The notes under the pieces are model-generated. The model saw only the letters and a list, made by a program, of their open reading frames with translations, was not told where the DNA came from and searched no databases. From Pseudomonas californiensis (GTDB lineage Bacteria > Pseudomonadota > Gammaproteobacteria > Pseudomonadales > Pseudomonadaceae): 64,000 bases of DNA. The stretch is from contig NZ_JAGTPK010000002.1 in NCBI RefSeq assembly GCF_021147775.1, positions 1 through 64,000 of the forward strand, read 5' to 3'. The position numbers were made by a program, and so were the translations under genes. Position 1 is the first letter of the stretch; every line of letters starts with the position of its first letter. Of this stretch, positions 26,939 to 34,773 are shown in pieces.

Positions 26939-28684
26939 TCAAGTGTGCAGGTGCCAGTTCCGTGCCTGGCCCTGACGGTTCCACAGGCGGGCGTACAGCC
27001 CTTGCTGCGCCAACAGTTCATCGTGGCGGCCCTGTTCCACGATGCGTCCGCGGTCCATGACCAGAATCTGATCGGCGTGCTGGATGTTGTGCAGACGATG
27101 GGCGATGACCAGTACCGTGCGATCACGTACCAGCGCATCCAGTCCCCGTTGAATGGCGGCTTCCGACGACGGATCGACGCTTGAGGTGGCTTCGTCGAGC
27201 AGCAGGATCGGGCTGTTCTTCAGCAGTGCCCGAGCAATCGAAAGGCGTTGCCGTTCACCGCCCGACAGCCAGCCGCCACCTTCGCCGATGCGTGTGGCGT
27301 AGCCGTCGGGCAGCGCCTCGATGAACGTGTGCGCGTGGGCCAGACGTGCAGCGTGAATGACCTCCTGCTCGCTTGCGTCGGGCTTGCCGACCAGCAAATT
27401 GTCGAGCACCGTGCCGGAGAACAGCGTGACGTCCTGGAAGACCATCGATATCTGTTTTTGCAGCTGCTCGCTGCCGATGTCCCGTGCCACGATACCGCCA
27501 ATCCTTAATTGGCCGCTGTCGATGTCCCACAGTCGGGCAACCAGATGCGCCAGGGTACTTTTTCCCGCGCCACTGGGGCCGACCAGCGCAGTCAGGCTGC
27601 CAGCGGCAAGGTGGCAGGAGAGGCCATCGATAACCGGCGCTTCGCGTTCGGCGTAGCTGAAACGCACATCTCTGAGTTCGATATCGAAACGTTCGAGGCT
27701 GCGTGGCCGGGCAGGCTCTGGCATCGGTTGCTGGTCGAGTAACTGCTCGGTGCGCGACAGCGCGCGATGGCCGAAACGCAGCAACAGAACGGAGAAACCC
27801 AGGTCGATGCTTTTGCGATACAGCGGCCAGGCCAGCACAGTGAAGATCATCAGGTGCTGGATGCTCATTTGCCCGTCGAGCAGCAGGTTGCAACCCAGCA
27901 GCACCATAAGGATGAACCCGGCCTCGATGACCAGACCGAACAGAGCCACCCACGCTGCCGGTCTCAGTTCGATATTGATCATGGCCTGGTGTTGCTCGTC
28001 CAGGGTTTGATTCAAACGCTGCAGGGCACTGCCGAAGCGGCCGAAGCTGCGTATTACCGCAATGCCCTGAATGTATTCCTGCAACGCCGCCTGAGTACGG
28101 TTGCTGGTGGCGAGCATGTGGTCGGCGTGCAGCAGCGTTTTGCGGATCGCCACGTAAATTGCCAGCGCAGCAAGCGGCAGCGTGAGCAATACCGTGCAGG
28201 CAAGAATGGGCTGTAGCCAGAACAGCAGCAGCAAAATAAATACAAGCTCCGCCAGCGACAGGGCAAACACCCCGAGAAAATGCGACCACAGGTGCTCGAC
28301 CATGGCCAGGTCACTGGTGACCTGAGCGCGGATTTCGCCGCTGTTGGTGGTCGCGAACCAGCCGAGCGGCAGCTTCTGTAGATGGTCGACCAGACGCAGG
28401 CGGGCGTTGGCCATCATTGCGTAGGCGCCGGTAAATATCAGCGGTGTACCGAGGGCTCCGACGACGATTCGCGCCACCAGGCAGACAAGCATGCCCAGTG
28501 CCAGCCAGATCACGTTCCAGCCCTGAAGGGTATTGTCGAACAGGCTTGCCAGCAGCCAGTACAGCAGCAGGTATGGCGCTGCGCTCAGCAAGCCTTCAAG
28601 GACCGCCAGGCGCAGCCCTTGATTCAGGCGTGGGTCGCGTTGCCCTGCGAGGCGTTCGCCCGCGCGCATCAGACTGGAAATCAT
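26939..28684 (-). CDS. ybtQ: ABC transporter, membrane plus ATPase half-transporter (YbtQ/Irp7-like)
   Basis: One half of the heterodimeric inner-membrane ABC transporter that imports ferric yersiniabactin. An ATG at 28684 overlapping the upstream stop (ATGA) is preferred to the ORF start at 28711. 581 residues: a six-helix ABC membrane domain (about 30-310), then an ATPase domain with Walker A VGPSGAGKSTLAHL, the Q-loop VFQDVTLFSGT, signature LSGGERQRLS and Walker B ILLLDEATSS, ending with the VIAHRL switch histidine. This exporter-like architecture used for import is the hallmark of YbtP/YbtQ. Forty bases upstream of irp2's extended frame. Confidence 0.88.
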   Translation of the reverse strand: MISSLMRAGERLAGQRDPRLNQGLRLAVLEGLLSAAPYLLLYWLLASLFDNTLQGWNVIWLALGMLVCLVARIVVGALGTPLIFTGAYAMMANARLRLVDHLQKLPLGWFATTNSGEIRAQVTSDLAMVEHLWSHFLGVFALSLAELVFILLLLFWLQPILACTVLLTLPLAALAIYVAIRKTLLHADHMLATSNRTQAALQEYIQGIAVIRSFGRFGSALQRLNQTLDEQHQAMINIELRPAAWVALFGLVIEAGFILMVLLGCNLLLDGQMSIQHLMIFTVLAWPLYRKSIDLGFSVLLLRFGHRALSRTEQLLDQQPMPEPARPRSLERFDIELRDVRFSYAEREAPVIDGLSCHLAAGSLTALVGPSGAGKSTLAHLVARLWDIDSGQLRIGGIVARDIGSEQLQKQISMVFQDVTLFSGTVLDNLLVGKPDASEQEVIHAARLAHAHTFIEALPDGYATRIGEGGGWLSGGERQRLSIARALLKNSPILLLDEATSSVDPSSEAAIQRGLDALVRDRTVLVIAHRLHNIQHADQILVMDRGRIVEQGRHDELLAQQGLYARLWNRQGQARNWHLHT

Positions 28685-30462
28685 GCGGGTTCTCCACTGC
28701 TCAGTTGCCATTGACGAATATGGGTGTGGTCCTGCCAGAGTTGTTGATACAGCTCGCAGCTTTCGAGCAGTTGCTCATGGCGACCAATGCCGAGCACACG
28801 GCCCTGATCGAGGACGACGATGCGTTGCGCGTCGATGATGGTGTGCAGGCGATGGGCAATCATCAGGACGGTCCGGCCTCGGCACAGGTTGGCCAGCGCC
28901 TGCTGGATCAGCACCTCGTTTTCGCTGTCGGCGTAGGCAGTCGCTTCATCGAGAATCAGTACCGGCGCGTTCTTCAGCAAGGCGCGGGCAATTGACAGGC
29001 GCTGGCGCTCGCCACCGGACAGTTGCGCGCCGGCTTCGCCAATAGGCGTGTGGTAACCTTGCGGCAGGCGTTCGATAAAATCATGGGCGCATGCCGCACG
29101 GACTGCGGCCTCTACACTCGCCTGATCGGCGTCGGGGCTCGCCAGACGCAGGTTGTCGAGCACCGTTCCGTCGAACAGATGCACGTGCTGAAACACCGTC
29201 GCGACCCGATCGAGCAGCGCCTGCAGAGGCCAGTCGCGGAGCTCGGTGCCACCCAGCGTGATGCTGCCGCTGTCGGCGTCGAACAAGCGACTTACCAATT
29301 GCGCCAGGGTACTTTTGCCCGCGCCGCTGGGGCCGACCAAGGCAGTCAACTGACCCGCCTGAGCGCTGAAACCGACGTGATCCAGAACCTGTCTCTGGCC
29401 ATAGGCGTGGCAGACGTTTTCCAGGCACAGGTCCAGCGGCGCGTCGGGAATCTGTGCATCGGCGTTTTCGCTCAGCGACGGGCTGAGCAGCACGCTGTTG
29501 ATCCTCGCCAGCGCCGCATTGCGCTTGACCTGATCGCCGAGCATGTAGGTCAGGCGCAACAAGGGTAGCAGGGCGGCGGGTGCCAACAGCAGAAACAGCA
29601 GCAGGGTTTCCTGCGTGATACTGCCATCCAGCAGCAACCAGGCGCCCAGCGGCGCAACGATCATCAGGCTGGCGCTCAGCAGCCCGGAGAACACCACCCA
29701 GAACAGCGAACTTTTGCGCGCAAACCCGGCCACCCACGCTGCTGCACCGCGTATATCGGTGCTCAGCGAGCCGAAGCGCAGGCTGGTCAGGCCGAAGCTT
29801 TTGACCACCTGGATGCCTTGCAGGTACTCGCTGAAGCTTTGTGAAATACGTTGTTGCATGCCTTGCCACTGCGCCATGCGCTCGGCCGAGCCTTTTACCA
29901 TCAGCATCTGCGCAAGAAACGCCAGCGGCAACGGGGCGATACAGGCCAGCGCCAGCCGCCAGTCGACGATGAACAGCACAACCAGCGTCAGCGGCGGCAT
30001 GACTGCGGCGCAAATCGAATCGGGCAGTGAGTGAGCAAAGAACCCTTCAAGTGCACCGACATCGTCACTCATAGTGCGACGCAGGTCGGCACCGCTGTGC
30101 TGGCTGAAAAAACTCAGCGGCACTTCACCCAGATGTCGCGCAATCCGGCTGCGCAACTGACGCAGCAACTCGAAGGCCGCCAGATGTGCGGTCACATGGC
30201 TGAGGGTCATGATCAGCCAGCGCAGCAGCACTGCCGCCAGTGCCCAGAGGCCCCAGACCAATGCCGCATGTGTATCAGGTACGGGGCTCAGCAAGACCTG
30301 CGCGATCTTGTAGATGCACCACAGCGGCACAAGGCTCAGCAGCGTTGAAACCACGGCGCAACTGATTGCCAGGGCAAACATGCCCGGCGCCAGTCCGAGC
30401 AGTCCGGTATGGCTGAGGGGCCGGGTTGTGGCCGTGTCGGCAGCAGCCTGATCGCGCGTCAT
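28681..30462 (-). CDS. ybtP: ABC transporter, membrane plus ATPase half-transporter (YbtP/Irp6-like)
   Basis: Partner of the next gene in a heterodimeric ABC transporter for ferric yersiniabactin. 593 residues. N-terminal membrane domain with helices such as MFALAISCAVVSTLLSLVPL and YRDY-like coupling loops, then ATPase domain with VGPSGAGKSTLAQLVSRL (Walker A, about 380), LSGGERQRLSIARALL (signature) and VLILDEATAY (Walker B). The start at 30462 has a strong AAGGAG site. Ends on the ATGA overlap with ybtQ. A 157-bp gap separates it from the receptor gene, with no clear terminator. Confidence 0.88.
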   Translation of the reverse strand: MTRDQAAADTATTRPLSHTGLLGLAPGMFALAISCAVVSTLLSLVPLWCIYKIAQVLLSPVPDTHAALVWGLWALAAVLLRWLIMTLSHVTAHLAAFELLRQLRSRIARHLGEVPLSFFSQHSGADLRRTMSDDVGALEGFFAHSLPDSICAAVMPPLTLVVLFIVDWRLALACIAPLPLAFLAQMLMVKGSAERMAQWQGMQQRISQSFSEYLQGIQVVKSFGLTSLRFGSLSTDIRGAAAWVAGFARKSSLFWVVFSGLLSASLMIVAPLGAWLLLDGSITQETLLLFLLLAPAALLPLLRLTYMLGDQVKRNAALARINSVLLSPSLSENADAQIPDAPLDLCLENVCHAYGQRQVLDHVGFSAQAGQLTALVGPSGAGKSTLAQLVSRLFDADSGSITLGGTELRDWPLQALLDRVATVFQHVHLFDGTVLDNLRLASPDADQASVEAAVRAACAHDFIERLPQGYHTPIGEAGAQLSGGERQRLSIARALLKNAPVLILDEATAYADSENEVLIQQALANLCRGRTVLMIAHRLHTIIDAQRIVVLDQGRVLGIGRHEQLLESCELYQQLWQDHTHIRQWQLSSGEPA

Positions 30463-30619
30463 ACAGCACTCCTTGGGTGTGCGTATCTGTTATTTCGCCA
30501 TGCAGCGGCTGACGGGCGCCCGAAAGCTCGCCCGGCGTTGTTAGTGCTGAATGGGTGTGGTGGCTTTCTCGATGCGGTTGGTGCACCGCTGTGCACAAGC
30601 CGCGTCGAGCATGTTCAGA

Positions 30620-32623
30620 TCAAAAGGTGATTTTGGTACTCAGCCCCAATTCCCTGCCTTGTCCCGGCTGGCTGAACTGCGCGCCGCCGGACAGATAGGA
30701 ATAGGTGCGGTAGTCCTTGTCGCCAAGGTTATTACCGTAAAGCGCAAGCTCCAGATCAGGGGTGGGCAGCCATGCCAGTCGAGCGTCCACCAGGCTGTAA
30801 CCACCTTGGGATACTTCGTTGTCGACGTCGAAATAGTGCTTGCCGGTGTAACTGATCCCGACGCTGGGCCGCACCTCACCCAGCAGGCCGTCAAAATAGA
30901 AGCTGTGCTCGGCCGAGGCGCGCAAGGTGCGTCCGGGGGTATACGTGAGCCTGTTGCCCTGGCGATCCGAGTCGAGCATGCGGTTGCGGTTGACGGTGCC
31001 CGCCAGGCGAATCAGGGTGGCGTCATCTGCATGCCAGTCCATGGACAGCTCTGCGCCTTCACTGCGGGCCTTACCGATGTTGCTCAGCGACTGAGTACCA
31101 GTGCCCGCCGCGCCAATGAATTGCTGCACGTCGTCGATGTCGATGCGGTACAGCGCGGCGTTGAGCCACAGGTGTTGGTCGAGCAGGCTGGATTTGACGC
31201 CGATTTCCGTGTTCAGGGACTTCTCGGGCGAATACGCCACGGCGTCAGGGGTGATGGCACCGATGCGGTTGTAACCACCGGCCTTGTAGCCCTTGCTGAC
31301 CGAGGCGTACAGGCGCGTGTCCGGAGTGGCCTGGAAGCCCAGGGCAATCTTGGGCGTGGTGCTGGTGAAGGAGTCGTTGCCGCTGTAAACGAAGCCTGGC
31401 GTGAAGGCTGCATCGACCTGGGTGTAATCGGTTTCGGCTTTTTCCACACTGTGCCGTGCGCCCAGTGTCAGGTCCCAGCGCGGTGCAAGGTGCCAGGTGA
31501 ATTCGCCGAATACCGCTTTTTCGGTGCTTTCGATGCGGCTGTCGGCCACGCCGTAAACGCCGAACAACGGGGCGCTGCGGTCAGGTTCGCGCTCTGAGTG
31601 GCTGCGGCTCTTCTGCCAGTACAGACCACCCACCGCATCCCAGGCACGATCATCGCCCTGAGTGGAAAGACGCAGTTCCTGGCTGACGGTGCGCTGGGTT
31701 TCGGGCCAGTGAAAACCCAGATCGCCGTACAGTCGCTCATGGCGGTAGTTCTGCAGGGAGGTAATGGAGGTGAATTTGAGCGCATCGCTGAGGTTCCAGT
31801 CCAGGGTCGCGCTGCTGGTTTCCACGCGCCGCACATAGACTGATTCCATCAGCGGCACGCTCGCCCGGCGCTTTTCATAGGTGGCGTCCGCCAGGTACTG
31901 CTCGTTATAAGAGGTCAGGCGATCCCGGGCATAGGCCAGCTTGAGGATGAAGTCTTCGTTGGGCTTGAAGGTCAGGCCGACATTGCCGCCACCGTTGTCG
32001 CTGTCGCCGTGGTGCTCGCTGCGGGTCAGTTCGCCGTCGGTGTCGTCGTGGTACACGGTGCCTTGAATGAACAGTTTGTCGTCCACCAGCGGCGTCGAGC
32101 CTGTCGCCGACACTTGTTGATGCAGGTTACTGAATCGGCTTTGCAGTGTGGCGGTCGGCGTGTTGTCTGGCTGACGGGTGAGGATATTCAGTGCTCCGGC
32201 GTGGGCATTACGGCCGTAAAGCGTGCCTTGCGGGCCTTTCAGCAGTTCGATGTGTTCGATGTCGAGCAACTGCTGATTGAAGGTGCCCAGATATTGCGGC
32301 ACACCATCGACATAAATGCCCACGTGTGCGTTGTAGGGGTCCGACGATGACACGCCGCGCAGGCTCAGGCTGGGAAACACACTTGCCCCGGTATTGCGTA
32401 TCAACAGCTCCGGAAATACTCTCTCGAGGTCGCCGCTTTGATAGACATTGGCGCGCTCCAGATCCGCCTGACTGGCCACCGACAGCGCCAGATCGGTCTG
32501 GTCCTGGGACTGCACACGCTTGCCAGCGGTAACCTGCATGTCCGGCAAGGTCATTACATCGTCGGCAAGCGCCTGATGGGAAACCGCGAGCATGATTGCC
32601 AGACTGAGTAGAGAACGTTGCAT
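30620..32623 (-). CDS. fyuA: TonB-dependent ferric-yersiniabactin receptor (FyuA/Psn-like)
   Basis: Outer-membrane receptor of 667 residues. It has a signal peptide (MQRSLLSLAIMLAVSHQALA), a TonB box-like start, a plug domain (LRGVSSSDPYNAHVGIYVDGV and GPQGTLYGRNAHAGALNI split over residues 90-150) and a beta barrel ending in an aromatic residue (LSTKITF), the usual outer-membrane insertion signal. Length is close to FyuA (about 673). First gene of the leftward operon, divergent from the AraC regulator, with a Fur-like palindrome in between. The substrate is inferred from its place in the ybt cluster. Confidence 0.9.
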   Translation of the reverse strand: MQRSLLSLAIMLAVSHQALADDVMTLPDMQVTAGKRVQSQDQTDLALSVASQADLERANVYQSGDLERVFPELLIRNTGASVFPSLSLRGVSSSDPYNAHVGIYVDGVPQYLGTFNQQLLDIEHIELLKGPQGTLYGRNAHAGALNILTRQPDNTPTATLQSRFSNLHQQVSATGSTPLVDDKLFIQGTVYHDDTDGELTRSEHHGDSDNGGGNVGLTFKPNEDFILKLAYARDRLTSYNEQYLADATYEKRRASVPLMESVYVRRVETSSATLDWNLSDALKFTSITSLQNYRHERLYGDLGFHWPETQRTVSQELRLSTQGDDRAWDAVGGLYWQKSRSHSEREPDRSAPLFGVYGVADSRIESTEKAVFGEFTWHLAPRWDLTLGARHSVEKAETDYTQVDAAFTPGFVYSGNDSFTSTTPKIALGFQATPDTRLYASVSKGYKAGGYNRIGAITPDAVAYSPEKSLNTEIGVKSSLLDQHLWLNAALYRIDIDDVQQFIGAAGTGTQSLSNIGKARSEGAELSMDWHADDATLIRLAGTVNRNRMLDSDRQGNRLTYTPGRTLRASAEHSFYFDGLLGEVRPSVGISYTGKHYFDVDNEVSQGGYSLVDARLAWLPTPDLELALYGNNLGDKDYRTYSYLSGGAQFSQPGQGRELGLSTKITF

Positions 32624-32722
32624 GGAAAGACTCGGGTGAGAAGGAATGGCCGTATTCTCTGGACTTAACCGTTTCGTCGCGCGTGCGATCAGGGTCGAAA
32701 TGCGCGCAATCGGTACTTTAGT

Positions 32723-32737
32723 TGATAAGTGTTATCA
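32723..32737. promoter_or_regulatory. Candidate Fur box between receptor and regulator genes
   Basis: Perfect inverted repeat TGATAA-GTG-TTATCA, close to the core of the Fur consensus (GATAAT-GATAATCATTATC). It lies 100 bp upstream of the receptor start and about 27 bp upstream of the AraC regulator start. Iron-dependent repression of both divergent transcripts is expected for a siderophore locus. The match is partial and by eye. Confidence 0.55.
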
Positions 32738-32763
32738 TTTGAGTCTGATTCCCAAACGATTGC

Positions 32764-33708
32764 ATGCCAATGAGCCTCAATCATTATTGCGCTGACTATG
32801 AGCTGCCCAAGGTCCTTACGGATGAAGTGGGTGATGAGCTCGATATCCGGCTTATTGACTGGCAGGTCGACGAAGACCGTCATCTGAACGCCTTCTGCGA
32901 AGCGTCTTTGACAGTGTCGTACCACGCCAACTGCTCCGGTTGGCGCTATTTTGCCGACACCTCACCCCTGAGCTGGCGTGAAGATCACTGTTGCCTGTTC
33001 CATTCGACGGTTCCGGTCAGGGGCGAAGGTTTCGTTCCCGCGGGTACGTGCTGGCGCGGCGTGAATATCAGTTTTGCCGCACACCGGTTGGGCATGCTCG
33101 ACCTGGCCGGGCAACTGTTCGACTATCAGGGGCCTTGGGAGAACACCCGTTCCCAGGATCGCACGGCACGGCTGGTGCAGTTCCCGGCGCCCCAGGTGAT
33201 AAGGCGGATCGGCCAGGAGATGCTCGGTTGCAAGCTTGAAGGCGTGGCCAGGGATTTGCTGCTGCGTGGCAAGGCTTATGAAATGCTCGGCCAGTTGACG
33301 GCGCATATCCAGGACCTGGCGCATTTCACCGGGCTCAACGCCGGAGGCCGTGACCTGATGCGCGTCGAGCGGGCGCGCAAGCTGCTTGAAGCGCACCCCG
33401 AGCAGGACTGGACCATCGAATCGCTGGCCCAGTCCGTGGAGCTCAACACGAAAAAGCTCAAGCAGGGTTTTCGTCAGAGCTACGACAGTGGCGTTTACGG
33501 CTACCTCCAGAAAGTCCGCATCGAAAGAGCGGCGCAATTATTAAGGCAGCAGGGGGCGGTCAGCGATGTGGCGGCGGCGGTGGGTTATTCCAGTGCCAGC
33601 CACTTCGCCAAGGTGTTTCGCCGTTACTACGGCATAAACCCGCTGCATTTCAGCGCGAGGGCCGATGAAAATGTCCAAGGTCTTGCGGTCGGCAGCCCCC
33701 CTAGTTAA
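32764..33708 (+). CDS. AraC-family regulator of the yersiniabactin locus (YbtA/PchR-like)
   Basis: Transcription activator probably responding to the siderophore. 314 residues (YbtA is about 319). The C-terminal 100 residues carry two helix-turn-helix units: WTIESLAQSVELNTKKLKQGF and VSDVAAAVGYSSASHFAKVF, then RRYYGINPLHF, the classic AraC/XylS signature. The N-terminal part (about 1-200) lacks obvious cofactor motifs. It is the only plus-strand gene of the cluster and is divergent from fyuA. The start could also be the ATG at 32770; neither has a strong ribosome site. Confidence 0.88.
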   Translation: MPMSLNHYCADYELPKVLTDEVGDELDIRLIDWQVDEDRHLNAFCEASLTVSYHANCSGWRYFADTSPLSWREDHCCLFHSTVPVRGEGFVPAGTCWRGVNISFAAHRLGMLDLAGQLFDYQGPWENTRSQDRTARLVQFPAPQVIRRIGQEMLGCKLEGVARDLLLRGKAYEMLGQLTAHIQDLAHFTGLNAGGRDLMRVERARKLLEAHPEQDWTIESLAQSVELNTKKLKQGFRQSYDSGVYGYLQKVRIERAAQLLRQQGAVSDVAAAVGYSSASHFAKVFRRYYGINPLHFSARADENVQGLAVGSPPS

Positions 33709-33963
33709 CCTTTACAAGGTTCACTGGATAGTGTTTGTGCCGTGCTTCAAAGTGGCTTTCTACAAACTGCTCAGAGGCAATTCATTTCCGCGCTCTACAG
33801 ATCGGGAAAATTGGTTTTTATCAGCGTAATTGCTGCTGTCACTTAGCGGTGATTGATAATCGCGGCCGCGGGATATTGTTGGTTTGTCTAGCATGGGGGT
33901 TACGTCGCCGTCGTGTGTTGGTTAAATTAGCTGGCATGGTTTACATACCATCAATGCATACTA

Positions 33964-34695
33964 TTAGATGTATTTTTTAAACGTTCCGGCGGTGATAGCT
34001 GTCGTAACTCCGAGCATCACCGCACTCGGTAAAAAGACGGCCATGGGATCAAGCGAAACGGGTAGAGAAAGATAAATGATCCACGGCGCGATCAGCATCG
34101 GGATCAATGCCCGCTTGGCGCGGTGATAGACAAAACTACTTTCTCGCCCGGCTCCAAACTTACGAAGGTCGCGGCGCATCAAACCATCGACAAAACCGGT
34201 CAGCGCGGCCATAAGGAACAATGGTGTTGCCAGGACTAGAATGGTCAGGCGCATCACGAAGGTAAAGGTCACATACACCGCCGCCAGCACGAAGTCCTCA
34301 ATACTCACGTAGAGCTGATTGATCCAGCTCCAGAAACCGTTGCCCTGGCCCGACACCCGCGCCTGCCGGGCAAAATCCGCAAAGCCAGTCTTGACCAGCA
34401 GCCACTGATTTAGAAAGTCCAGCCACTGGACAATCGTCTGTCCGGGTTGTTGAAGGATGAGTGACGCTTTGAAGTGCTCACTCAGCCAACCCAGTTCGTT
34501 CGTCAACATGGCTTGGCTGTGCCGCCAACCCTGATCGCTCCAGAACAGCAGCAAACCGGTGAACTCGATGAGGATCGAGAACAGCAGCGAGGCCATCAGC
34601 ACGCCGATGATGCGCAGAACCAGGCTGGTTGCCGAGATAATCAATCCCGGGCGCTGGATCGGTTGTGACGGCGTATTCTGAGCGGTAGTCGCCAT
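33964..34695 (-). CDS. ICE membrane protein PFL_4697 family (TIGR03747)
   Basis: Inner-membrane protein of 243 residues in the conjugation block, placed directly after the TraD gene as in related ICEs. Visible transmembrane segments: LVLRIIGVLMASLLFSILIE near residue 25, AAVYVTFTFVMRLTILVLATPLFL at about 140 (with the DGLMRRDLRKFGAGRESSF loop characteristic of the family) and two near the C-terminus (MLIAPWIIYLSLPV, AVMLGVTTAITAGT). The role is unknown to me; possibly a TraD-associated accessory factor. The ybt cluster begins 255 bp further on. Confidence 0.85.
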   Translation of the reverse strand: MATTAQNTPSQPIQRPGLIISATSLVLRIIGVLMASLLFSILIEFTGLLLFWSDQGWRHSQAMLTNELGWLSEHFKASLILQQPGQTIVQWLDFLNQWLLVKTGFADFARQARVSGQGNGFWSWINQLYVSIEDFVLAAVYVTFTFVMRLTILVLATPLFLMAALTGFVDGLMRRDLRKFGAGRESSFVYHRAKRALIPMLIAPWIIYLSLPVSLDPMAVFLPSAVMLGVTTAITAGTFKKYI

Positions 34696-34773
34696 CGTTC
34701 ACTCCATATTGCGCCTTGCCACGACGCCTGCCGAATACGTCTTTGCTGAATCGAAACCCATGGCGGAGCCGGG

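Noticed and set aside
33707..33721. AACCTT-TAC-AAGGTT inverted repeat after the AraC gene as a terminator
   Set aside because: Only six pairs and no T-run; too weak to call.
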